From assembly GCA_027604185.1 (NCBI GenBank), contig JADGKB010000031.1:1-64000 (forward strand): DNA of 64,000 nt, written 5' to 3'. Position numbers and translations under genes: made by a program. The notes beneath the pieces were generated by a model. That model was not told the origin of the DNA and ran no database searches. It worked only from the letters and a program-made list of their open reading frames with translations. Below are positions 22,279-32,256 of this stretch, piece after piece. Source of the DNA: Boothiomyces macroporosus (lineage: Eukaryota > Chytridiomycota > Chytridiomycetes > Rhizophydiales > Terramycetaceae). Within the stretch, counting starts at the first letter, position 1; each line of letters starts with the position of its first letter.

Positions 22279-22841
22279 TTACGATAGCCTTGAAGAAATG
22301 GATTTCAGCCCAAATGAAAGCAATTCCCGCATTTCCCTTTCCAAGCCAATTTTCATGAACCACAATTCGTTTTCGAGATGCTCTCTGATTTCTTCTTCAC
22401 TCATCATTCCATCCACTCTTCCCATTCCATAACTACTGTTAGTGAATATTACATTGGGTCTGGGACAGATGCCTGTAATAGTTTGGTTGACCTACGAATA
22501 TCTTGGTAAAGCGAATCAAAGAGATAAAGGAATTCTTCATCCACAACGGCGTTGCGATGAATTTCAATCAAATCTTGACACCTGTTGTAAAGTTTCAATC
22601 GATAGTGCACCGCTCTTCTAATTGATTTTGACAGCAGTGCCGAGGTGATGTGAAAATTGACTGGCACTGAACCTGAATTTTGCGGAAGGACCTTATTGAT
22701 CCATGTATTAACTATTGGTGGGTTGTTTGGTGTTGCTTCTGTTGAAGTGTAGACTTGTTTCTTTGGTGGTAGTGGGAATTTAGAAATGGTATTGGAGACA
22801 GCTGGATTAGCCTTGAGTATATTTAGACGCAACCTTTCCAT
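22279..22841 (-). CDS. Hypothetical helical protein (180 aa)
   Basis: Two exons (22841-22453, 22432-22279) separated by a 20-nt intron (22433-22452, ending CTAACAGTAG). The first 60 residues are Pro/Asn-rich and probably disordered. The rest is helical and charged (LSKSIRRAVHYRLKLYNRC, YLFDSLYQDIRRSTKLLQ, ENELWFMKIGLEREMRELL). No family recognised. The intron matches the local consensus and splicing extends the frame by 51 codons, which supports a real gene. Confidence 0.6.
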
Positions 22842-22969
22842 CTTTCAAGGTGGTGGAGCGAAACGTGCTATTTATATCCAAAGTGAGAACAATAGCAGGA
22901 AAATGGTCCCCCCAACATTATTGATGCAATGTCACAATTCAATAGGAAATATAAGGATATTAGGTTTAT

Positions 22970-24034
22970 TTAAACCAGTAGTGCCAAGATGATGAAAAGG
23001 GCGGTGAGGATTCCAGAAGCCAATTGCAAACTACCGCTGACATAAATTGCTCTAGTAGGAACCAAATTTTCAGTAGTGGCAGGGTAGTTCAATGTTACTT
23101 GAGGGGTGACAGTCTCAAAATCAGAGGAGCTGTCCTTGATGGTATATTGAGGAGGCTGGGCACATTCAGTTTCGATAGATGCAAAGATGGTATCGATTGA
23201 GGATGTTTCTACGACAGGATTTGGCGGTAAATTGGCTGCGGCAATGTTAACAACACCAGCAGATTCAGATTCAGATGCAGTTGGAATTGCGGGGATTATT
23301 GGAAGAGGAGGAAGATTTGCAGGAATCACATTTGAGGTTGGAGTGGAAACTGGGTTGTTTAGTGTTTCCAATGAATTCACTACCGGTGAAGGTGCTGCCA
23401 AGTCTTGTAGTATGGGACCCTTTCCGTTAACTTGACCACCTTCAATAACTGTAATGTCGACATCAGCACAATTTTGATAGAATTCACCAGGGGTAGAAAT
23501 GTGCCTTCCTTCCCAATTCCAACGCAAAATGCAATTCTTGCACTTGATTTGGTCAGCATTTTGTACGGTAAAAGTCCACTCGGAAAGACACATGTCATTG
23601 GTAATTAAATCTGCAGGTACTGCATCAGGGCAAATTGAAGTAGCAGGATGTCCAGCCATCCCATCTGTGTTGACTTTAGCAAATGGAGGGCGAGCACATC
23701 CCATCTGTGAACCGATTTCCACAACTGAATTTGGATTGTCTGCATCAATAATGTCAACTGAACACGGACCAACATGAAATGCGTTAATCGAGAAGGCGCA
23801 GGTAACAGTAAAAGGTTGTCCATTTTGCAGAGTAATTGGGGTAACTGGCCCTTTTGGTGCACCTCTACACATCAACCTTGTTGCATCTGGGTTACGTAGC
23901 GAGCTAATGTCGGTTGAAATTGCATCGTAATTCCTGACTGCGTGATACTTTTTGGCATCTTCAATTGGCCCTGGATGAACTAGAAATCCGTGGCCATTCA
24001 CTAGGTTGAATAATACTGCTTGTGCGAATATCAT
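22970..24034 (-). CDS. Lytic polysaccharide monooxygenase-like protein, GPI-type (AA11-like)
   Basis: A single exon of 354 aa from ATG 24034. A 14-15 residue hydrophobic signal ends so that the mature chain would begin with His (NG/HGFLVHPGP), the hallmark N-terminal histidine of LPMOs. A second His lies in NAFHVGPCSVDI, and the C-terminal LPMO signature LRWNWEGRH... GEFYQNCADVDI carries the axial aromatic residue. Several cysteines are spaced for disulfides. A Ser/Thr/Pro-rich stalk follows, then a hydrophobic tail (SGILTALFIILALLV) suited to GPI anchoring. Such copper enzymes cleave crystalline chitin or related glycans oxidatively. An in-frame TTG further upstream was not used because it would bury the signal. 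Confidence 0.75.
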   Translation of the reverse strand: MIFAQAVLFNLVNGHGFLVHPGPIEDAKKYHAVRNYDAISTDISSLRNPDATRLMCRGAPKGPVTPITLQNGQPFTVTCAFSINAFHVGPCSVDIIDADNPNSVVEIGSQMGCARPPFAKVNTDGMAGHPATSICPDAVPADLITNDMCLSEWTFTVQNADQIKCKNCILRWNWEGRHISTPGEFYQNCADVDITVIEGGQVNGKGPILQDLAAPSPVVNSLETLNNPVSTPTSNVIPANLPPLPIIPAIPTASESESAGVVNIAAANLPPNPVVETSSIDTIFASIETECAQPPQYTIKDSSSDFETVTPQVTLNYPATTENLVPTRAIYVSGSLQLASGILTALFIILALLV

Positions 24035-24174
24035 GGAAAGTGAAAAATGTGGTTCCAATGAACCCAAGTCAAATTCGAGAATTGACAATGGCTTCAAGAA
24101 TAAAATAATGATATCCTTTGAAAATAATGACTGCAGTATATTTTATTTAACGCGGTAAAAGATATCTTTGCTCG

Positions 24175-24807
24175 TTATTGAATAGCAGACATTTCAGCCT
24201 GAGCTTCTTTGATAAAATCCAAATTAGAAATTCCTTTGAAGTATCGATCAACTTCCGGGTACTTTGCCAAATCAAGAGAAATGTATTGAGAGGTAGAAAG
24301 AAGAATGTACAAGTAAGCATCCGCAACAGTAAATGAATCCCCTACGAGGTAATTTTTACCTTTTAAATCGACCCTATTGAGGTAATCAATTTTGGAGCAC
24401 AATTTATCAAAAACCCATGCTTTTACTTGATCCTGAATCGGATAAAATAATGGGTTGTAGCTTTGGTGTACTTCGGAAGCGACATAGGATAGCTTAGACT
24501 GCAGTAAGTATCTTGCATTGGTACCATTCCCTGGCGCTAGTAATCCTGTGGGTGCAAGATCAGCAATGTACTGCAAAACCGCGGCATTTTCGTTCAATAC
24601 AGTACCGTCTTCCAAAACAAGAGTTGGTACATTGCCTTTTGGATTGATTTTGTAGAAATCTGCGCCCTTGTCGTCCCCGCTGGCGACTTTATGTTCTTTC
24701 AGATCAACTAGGACTGGAATGATATTTGTGCCAATAAGTCCAGCCTTCTTTGCCGAGATGTATGATGCGGCAGCGCTCGAGTATGGGGTAAAGTAAAGTA
24801 CTGGCAT
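24175..24807 (-). CDS. Glutathione S-transferase
   Basis: A single exon of 210 aa. The N-terminal thioredoxin fold shows YFTPYSSAAASYISAKKAG, then NPKGNVPTLVLEDGTVLNE (cis-Pro loop) and ENAAVLQYIAD, whose acidic/Ser-position region binds glutathione. The all-helical C-terminal domain carries the N-capping motif FTVADAYLYILL. Length and layout fit cytosolic GSTs of the bacterial/fungal beta-like type. It probably acts in detoxification or thiol redox; substrate unknown. No intron is needed. Confidence 0.88.
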   Translation of the reverse strand: MPVLYFTPYSSAAASYISAKKAGLIGTNIIPVLVDLKEHKVASGDDKGADFYKINPKGNVPTLVLEDGTVLNENAAVLQYIADLAPTGLLAPGNGTNARYLLQSKLSYVASEVHQSYNPLFYPIQDQVKAWVFDKLCSKIDYLNRVDLKGKNYLVGDSFTVADAYLYILLSTSQYISLDLAKYPEVDRYFKGISNLDFIKEAQAEMSAIQ

Positions 24808-24908
24808 TTGAAGTCTGATTTCCTGGGAAAAGAATTTCCTTACTTGGTAGAATTGTCACTGTAACTGGTGACTCATATGGATAGGGTTACATTTTATCTT
24901 GCAGGTAT

Positions 24909-26167
24909 TTATTTAAATATCGATTGAATTTGTGGTATATTCAGTAATTCCTGCATCTCTTTCGGCCCTTTGTTGAAACGAGTACACAAATCATCCAAGT
25001 GATGCTGGCCATTGAGATACTGACTGATTTCCAAAACTTCGTGGGGAACTTTATCATCCTTGGGATTGTAATAGATTGGATAATTGTGTATCCTCAATAT
25101 GATTTCATGGATAACGCCAAAAGCTATAAATCTACGGATATCTACTTGAGAAGAATAAACAGGATTCTCTCTCATCCAATCCAGCAAACTCATGTTACCC
25201 TTCAATGAGCAGTAAAGGGAAAATATCATTCCAACTGAAGGCGCAAGGCAATCTAAATGAGAGTTGTATAACCTGGCTTTCTAACAAACTCGATACATTC
25301 GTTTTGCAATTCCTCTGATTCTGAAAGCCTGTTTATCCCAGAAGTTGTCGCATAAATGTTTCCAAACTGGGTTAGGAACACTTACTTGAAATATATCTAT
25401 TAGTTTGGCACAACCATAGTACAAGAGGTGTTGTATGGCAATTCGTACATAGGTAATGTCAACATCCGATTTATATGCAATCTTATGAACCGTGTTTACT
25501 CCATTGACAAAATCTACAATTCTCCTCATTGTTATATCCCAGTGTCTGTCTATATATTTTGTTAAATCCGTTATAAGAATAGGGACCTGATAATCATACA
25601 CTGGAGGCGGTTCGCTGTGAACGGGAAATAGTTTCAAGTCTATTCTATTTGAATCATCTAGATTATATAGTAGATACTAACTGATATTTGGCATTCGTGA
25701 TAAGAGTTCAAATCTTCCATAATCTGAGTTATGATATTAGGGAGCGTGGATTTGGTTTCCGGATTGGAAAGAAATTCGCTTTCAACCTTGTTGAGAATAG
25801 CTCTTACCTCTAGCGCTCGTAATACTCTAGCTATCTTGGTGACAATCTGCTCGAAGCTAAGAATGTTTGCAGACTTTTCGAAAACAAAACACAAATTGAA
25901 TAGCAGCGCATTTCTTTCATACTTTGAATCTTGCAATAGCACCGGATATCCCATTATCCTAAAATTTGTGGTTGAAATGGTAACCAGCTGATTGCAGAGG
26001 GCTGACTTTGGAATCATGTATTCAGAGAACGAATCAAAATCAACCTTAAGAGGCCCATCGTTGATTGAGTTTGTGAATCCTTCTGGGACTTCAAACAGTA
26101 CTTGCGATCCCTGAGTTATGTGAAATTCTGCGTAAAAGATTGCTAGGATCTGAGGAAACTCGTCCAT
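24909..26167 (-). CDS. NPR2: NPRL2, GATOR1/SEACIT subunit (nitrogen permease regulator 2-like)
   Basis: Exons 26167-25678, 25657-25386, 25366-25273 and 25252-24909 (introns of 20, 19 and 20 nt) give 399 aa, close to the family norm. Diagnostic segments cross the junctions: FPQILAIFYAEFH at the N-terminus (longin fold), YERNALLFNLCFVF, VPILI... WDITMRRIVDFVNGV, LLYYGCAKLIDIFQFGNIYA, ECIEFVRKP and IFSLYCSLKGNMSLLDW. NPRL2 with NPRL3 and DEPDC5 restrains TORC1 when amino acids are scarce. In continuous reading the C-terminal half appears as three frames; the 19-nt intron at 25367-25385 and the 20-nt intron at 25253-25272 explain this. It is divergent from valyl-tRNA synthetase. Confidence 0.93.
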
Positions 26168-26356
26168 TCCAAGATTAGTTGAAGTAAAAAAAGAAATCAA
26201 ACATTATCGGGATCTTGCTCTATTACAATATCAAATAACATTCTTACTCGTAATTAGCGCAACACCTCCACGGTTGACGACGCAGAAACCCTCCTACCAC
26301 AGACAGTCAAGTGCTAACAATACGTCTTTAGTTTACCTCAGATTCACTATAATTGG

Positions 26357-26365
26357 ATGACTCAC
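26357..26365. promoter_or_regulatory. Gcn4/AP-1-type site upstream of valyl-tRNA synthetase
   Basis: ATGACTCAC is a perfect match to the RTGACTCAY element bound by Gcn4-type bZIP factors, about 100 bp before the valyl-tRNA synthetase ATG and within the 298-bp divergent region shared with NPRL2. In yeast and filamentous fungi such sites drive amino-acid and tRNA synthetase genes under starvation. Binding here is inferred. Confidence 0.4.
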
Positions 26366-26465
26366 TCCATCATAGTGGTCAATTTTCAACATAAAATTTT
26401 GCAAAATATTTTTTCTCCGTCGAATCTCAAAGCAACTCAAAGCACTCCCAAAAATCGTTAGGAAC

Positions 26466-29400
26466 ATGAGTGACAGTCCAGCAGAAAAATCAAAGAATCA
26501 AGAAAAAAACGAAGCGAAGCGATTGGCAAAGCTTGCGAAATTCAATGCCAAGATGGCGAAGCAACAAGTAGCAACTCACTAACGGCAGGAAGAAAAAGCC
26601 CAACAAGCAAACAAGGAAGACAAGAAGGAAAAAAAGAAAGTCGAAAAGCCAGCTCCTCCTCCAGAAGTTGAATTTGTGAATACAACCCCAAAAGGAGAAA
26701 AGAAAGGTTCAGATTAATCTAATGGTAGACATGTCCACTCCTTTCCCTCCTACTTTCCAACCAAAAGCAGTTGAAGCAGCTTGGTATGACTGGTGGGAAA
26801 AAGAAGGTTTCTTTAAACCAGAGTATAAGGCTGATGGATCAGTCAAGGATGAAGGCGCATATGTTATTTCTATTCCTCCACCAAATGTTACGGGTTCCTT
26901 GCATTTGGGTCATGCATTGACTTGCTCCATCCAAGATACTATGATTAGATGGAATAGAATGAAAGGAAAGACTGTGTTATGGACTCCAGGTGCTGACCAC
27001 GCCGGTATTGCAACTCAAGTCGTAGTTGAAAAGAAGCTGAAAAGAGAACGCAACATCACCAGACATGATTTGGGAAGAGAAAAGTTTATCGAAGAAACTT
27101 ACAAATGGAAGGATGAGTATATTGACAGAATTTACAACCAAATTAGAAGGCTTGGTTCATCTGTAGACTGGGACAGAAAAAAGTTTACTATGGATCCAAG
27201 TATGTGCACTGCTGTAAATGAAGCTTTCGTTAGAATGCACAGTGATGGCACCATCTACAGAGCCAACAGATTGGTCAATTGGTGTACCAAGTTGAAAACT
27301 GCCTTGTCAAACGTTGAAGTTGAAAATATGGAGCTGAAGGGAAGAACCATGCTGACTGTTGCTGATCATGATCCAAACAAGCAATATGAATTTGGGGTTT
27401 TGATTTCTTTCGCATATCCAATTGAAAACTCTGATGAAAAGATTATTGTTGCTACTACTCGTCTAGAAACAATGCTGGGTGATACCGCCATTGCTGTTCA
27501 TCCATCGGACAAGAGATATCAACACTTGCATGGAAAATACGCTATTCATCCGTTCCAAAATAGAAGAATCCCAATTGTTCCTGATGAATATCCAGACCCA
27601 GAATTCGGAACTGGTGCCGTTAAAATTACTCCCGCTCACGACCCTAACGATTTTATCGTTGGTAAGAGACAAAATCTGGAATTCATTAATATCTTCACAG
27701 ACGATGGCAGAATCAACGAATATGGTGGCGAGAAATTTACTGGAATGCTTCGTTTCGATGCTCGTGTTGCTATCTTGGAGGCATTGAAGGAAAAGGGCTT
27801 ATATGTCAGCACTGCAGACAATGCTATGGTTCTTCCGATTTGTGATAGATCAAAGAATATTGTCGAACCACTATTGAAACCACAATGGTGGATTAATACT
27901 TCAGAAATGGCGAAACAAGCTATTGATGCTGTCAAAGAAGACAAAATCAAAATCACTCCTCAAACTTCTAGAAATGACTGGTTCAGGTGGTTGGAAACTC
28001 CTCAGGATTGGTGTATTTCTCGTCAATTGTGGTGGGGTCACAGAATCCCTGCATATTACGTATTGATCAAGGGGGATGACAACAATCGTGATGATGTAGA
28101 CAGATGGGTCAGTGGTAGAACCGAGGAAGAAGCTATGGCCAATGCAATCAAGAAGTATTCACACGTCAAACCAGAGGACATTACTTTGGAACAAGATGAA
28201 GATGTCTTGGACACCTGGTTCTCATCAGGATTATGGCCATTCGCAACTTTAGGTTGGCCAGAAAATACCAAAGATTTACAAGATTTCTATCCAAACAACT
28301 TGTTGGAAACTGGAAGAGATATCTTGTTCTTCTGGGTTGCAAGAATGGTTATGATGAGTTTGAAACTCAATGGCAAAGTTCCATTTAATGAAGTTTTCTG
28401 TCATGCTATGCTTTGCGATGCACATGGACGCAAAATGTCTAAAAGTTTAGGAAATGTTATCGACCCTATCAATGTTATTGAAGGGGTTTCCCTTGAAAAA
28501 TTGCAGAAAGGGCTTGAATCTGGTAACTTGGATCCTAGGGAATTGGTCAAAGCTAAAGCTGGACAAATGAAGGACTATCCAAATGGAATCCCAGAGTGTG
28601 GTACTGATGCCCTTCGTTTCTACTTGTTGGCTTGTTCCTCTCATGGTATGTTCTTGAATATGGACGTATTACGTGTTGATGGATATAAAAAGTTCTGCAA
28701 CAAGATTTGGAACGCTACTAGATTTGCGTTGTTAAAGCTTGATGGCGACTTCAAACCGCCAGCATCAGCCGCCTTGTCTGGAAAAGAATCAGCTGCAGAC
28801 TTGTGGATCTTACACAAATTGAACAAGGCAATCCAAGAAACCAACACCTATATTGAACAAATGAACTTTATGCAAGCAACCAATGCCGCCTATCAATTCT
28901 GGTGGTACGAACTGTGTGATGTTTATTTGGAAGTTTGCAAGCCGGTTATTGACGGCGAAGATCCAGTTGCCAAGAAGGCATCTCAGAATGTTCTTTATAC
29001 ATGTTTAGACCAAGGTATCAAGCTCCTTCATCCATTCATGCCATTTGTTACTGAAGAACTATATCAACGTCTTCCTCGTCGTGCAAATGACAATATTCCT
29101 ACCATTATGAAAACTACATATCCATCCTATGTCGCTGAATGGGACAATAGCAAAGCCGAAAAAGACTTTGAATTTGTCAACTCTGTTGTTCATGCTGCTA
29201 GATCCCTGCTCACAGACTATAGTATAAAGTCGAATGCTACATGTAAGTGATTTTTTAAACATAGTCTACATTCAAACGCCTAACAGTGAAGTAATGGATG
29301 CTCAGTTGAAGATTGCAAAATCTCTTATCGGAAAAGCTTGTGAAAATCTTTCAATTATTGATGTAAACGCACCTCCGCCAGAAGGCTGCTCACTCTATAC

Positions 29401-29656
29401 TTTGGATGAGACCAAAATCTTCCTTTTAGTCAAAGGAATGGTCGACTTTAAAGCAGAAATTGCAAAATTGAAGAAAAAGTTGGACAAGACTCAATCTTTG
29501 CACGATGCTATTGTCAAAAAGCAAGCTGTTGAAGGTTACGCTCTCAATGTCAAGGATGAAATCAAAGAAATTGACAACAACAAGCTTGCGGGATACAAGG
29601 CTGAAATTGAAGCTATGCTGGCCACAATCGCTACATTTGAAAAGCTTGATCAATAA
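26466..29656 (+). CDS. VAS1: Valyl-tRNA synthetase
   Basis: Exons 26466-26567, 26589-26706, 26729-29242 and 29265-29656 (introns of 21, 22 and 22 nt) give 1041 aa, typical of eukaryotic ValRS. A Lys/Glu-rich N-terminal extension carries the cytosolic appendage. The class I HIGH motif is PPPNVTGSLHLGHAL, the editing domain shows TTRLETMLGDTAIAVHP, and the second signature is KMSKSLGN. The C-terminal exon encodes the anchoring coiled coil (IAKLKKKLDKTQ... VKDEIKEIDNNKLAGYKAEIEAM). The enzyme charges tRNA-Val in the cytosol and, by precedent, perhaps in mitochondria from an alternative start. I see no clear presequence. Confidence 0.98.
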
Positions 29657-29686
29657 ATTCTTTCAATTATAAAGAGAATATATTAA

Positions 29687-30385
29687 CTATTTTTGAATTA
29701 TCATTGATTTAAGCAAATTCTTTTCGATTTCAAGCTCAGTGATTTTCGTTTCAAGCTTTTTTACCAGATTGGCGTCTATAAGCATTTCCAGCTCGCCCAC
29801 CCGTTTGGTAAGCATTTCATTCTGAGTTTGGTACAGGCTGACTTGTTTTCTTAGCAGATCAATTACAGCAGTGGTTTCCATGTTTTCAAAGTAAGTACCG
29901 TTGAAATCAAAGTTTGCAAAGTTGACGGAAGATATAATTGGCATTGGGTTTGAAACCTGCTGTCTTGGTGGAGTTTCACTGCTCTCTGCTGGCTTGACAA
30001 CCGTCTTCTTTGTTAATCCAACACATGGCGCTTTCTTTCCTTCTACCCTCAAATGTCTATTAAGAGCATCTTGTCTTGAAAAGTTTCGGTTGCAAAAGTT
30101 GCAGCTATAAGGTTTGACACCATCGTGTAATCTGTGATGTCTTTTCAAATCGTGCTGACGTGCAAACGCCTGTGGACAGCTATCACATTGGAACGGCCGT
30201 TCTCCGGAATGTACATAAGAATGCGACTTTAAATTGTGTAGTCGTCCAAAGCTTTGATCGCATTTGCTACAAGCGAATGGTTTTTCGGAAGTTGCATGTG
30301 GCAGAGATTTAGCTTCCTCAATCGCTTCTATCGACATTCCAGAGTTCACTTCGTCCTTTCCTTCTGAACTATCATTGCTATCCAT
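29687..30385 (-). CDS. C2H2 zinc-finger protein with C-terminal coiled coil
   Basis: A single exon of 232 aa from ATG 30385. Two canonical C2H2 fingers with a TGEKP-like linker: FACSKCDQSFGRLHNLKSHSYVH, linker SGERP, then FQCDSCPQAFARQHDLKRHHRLH. A third finger (YSCNFCNRNFSRQDALNRHLRVE...C) has a modified second ligand pair. The C-terminal 60 residues form a leucine-rich coiled coil (LLRKQVSLYQTQNEMLTKRVGELEMLI), likely for dimerisation. Fingers of this RQDALNRH type are common in fungal transcription factors of the Crz1/Rpn4-like group. Targets unknown. Confidence 0.85.
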   Translation of the reverse strand: MDSNDSSEGKDEVNSGMSIEAIEEAKSLPHATSEKPFACSKCDQSFGRLHNLKSHSYVHSGERPFQCDSCPQAFARQHDLKRHHRLHDGVKPYSCNFCNRNFSRQDALNRHLRVEGKKAPCVGLTKKTVVKPAESSETPPRQQVSNPMPIISSVNFANFDFNGTYFENMETTAVIDLLRKQVSLYQTQNEMLTKRVGELEMLIDANLVKKLETKITELEIEKNLLKSMIIQK

Positions 30386-30647
30386 TTTTTTTTCAAAGTC
30401 GGTTTGGATAATGTTACTTTTCTGTATTAGCGCCACAAAAGCGCCCCACCAATTAAAACCTTGCAGCCGCAGCCACAGTTTTCAAAATGGCACAGCCACA
30501 TAAAGCCTGAGCGGTTGATATTAGTGATGAGAGAGTCTGCTTTCCAAATCCAATTCAGGCGAATCTTGAATGGTTGAGTTCCATCTAATAAATAAAATAA
30601 ATCGCGAGGAAAGAAAGATATTCTTGCAGTGACATCATCTTGTCTTA

Positions 30648-32219
30648 ATGTCAGAACCTGCTGCATCAACGAAAGGAGAGGATACTGCTGTAGTAGAAGA
30701 ACCAGTTAAAAAAGCCAAAGAAAAGCCAGTCCAGGAGCGTAGAATTGTATGTCCTTTTTTACATTAGCTCAGTGAAGATTGCGAATGGAATCTAGCACCT
30801 GTTGAGAAGCTGACAGCTCTATGTCTGAAAGCAATCGTGAAAAACTTTGAGAGTATGTTTATTCTAAATTAGAATCTCCGGATTTAGATAAATTACCATC
30901 CAAGCATAGAGAAACTGTCATTAACTCGATTTCAATTGATTTACCACTACATATTGCAGGACCAATCATTTCGGACGAAGATTACTGGAAAAGAAGATCC
31001 AAAGCCAGATTTTTATATGCATCAGTAGCTAACCATGGGAATTCGTGGAAGCGATTGTTTTTTGAATTGCACCTCAAAGATGTGATTGAAAAGTTTACAC
31101 CATCCAGCGATGAGAGCGTGATGGAATCTGGAATGAAAGGATTAACTGAGGAGTTGAAAATTGGAGCCCCTTTTGTAGAAACGCTGAAATTGGGGCAATT
31201 AAGACCAATCAACATTGTTCCAAAAGGAGATGATGACGAAAAAATCCCAGCAGAAGCATTAAAATTATTGGAAGGAAAGAAGGACGAGCCGCTTGACCAT
31301 TTGAATCTTGGCCACATATTATTACATCTAGGAAGGCTTAAAGATCTAAGCGTGTATTATGGGTATGTCGTATTTAACACTAGTGTACTTGATTGCGGAA
31401 TAAATTTCTCTTGGTCGTTGTTTGGAATGACTATGAAGGACGCCATAACCTTTTCACAGGGACTTCCATCTTTGAATTTGGTAAAGATGGTAATACAAGC
31501 AAGTGGAGTTGACGATGATCGCAGTAGACTCATATCCCACGCATTATATAATAACAGCACACTGAAATATCTTGGTATCTATACTTTAACTAGATTTATC
31601 CCATAATCAAATCAAGGACAGTGGAGCAAGAGGAGTGGCAAAGCTATTATCCAGCCCCAAGACGACTTTGCAAACACTAGTATTGGCAAACAATCAAATA
31701 TCAAATGAAGGCGTCCGCTGTATCGGCAAATCACTTCAAGTAAACAATACGCTTCTGAATCTTGACCTAAGATTGAATCATTTATATGACTATGGCGGAC
31801 ACCTGCTATTCCTCTGTCTCATAAAAAATAAAACCCTCGCGCAGCTGGATGTATCTGGAAACGGCTTGGAAAACCGATCGGTGATTGCTCTTGCTGGTCT
31901 ATTGAAACAAAATCTGCCTAATCTGCTTAAATTGGACGTATCCTGTAACAAGCTTGGTGATTACGGAAACGAGAAGCCTCCAACTCCATTGGAAAAGACA
32001 TCCCAATCAACAGCGAATTTATTGGATGTCACAAAGGTGGTGGATGTCCAAAAGATTAACGATGCTAGTGGTAAGATTCTGTTTGAAGCAATCAGTCAAA
32101 ACAAGGTAATTTGGGTATAACCATAGTATCTCTGCAGTTTCGATCTGCGTACAACGGGAATTACTCCAGAATACTTGGTAGCTATTCAGGGAATTGTGAA
32201 TGAAAATGGCTCAAATTAA
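30648..32219 (+). CDS. Dynein regulatory complex subunit 5 homologue (DRC5/TCTE1), ciliary LRR protein
   Basis: Six exons (30648-30746, 30768-30852, 30873-31362, 31384-31574, 31594-32105, 32127-32219; introns of 19-21 nt) give 489 aa. The N-terminal half has TCTE1-type blocks: LCLKAIVKNFE, DLPLHIAGPIISDEDYWKRR, GNSWKRLFFELHL and YGVLDCGINFSWSLFG. The C-terminal half holds RNI-type leucine-rich repeats (LKYLDLSHNQIKDSGARGVAKLL, LQTLVLANNQIS, LLNLDLRLNHL, LAQLDVSGNGL). DRC5 belongs to the nexin-dynein regulatory complex of motile axonemes. It is the best evidence in the window that the organism builds a flagellum. Confidence 0.85.
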
Positions 32220-32256
32220 TCCTGTAATAAAATACTTGTGGAATACTATAATATAT

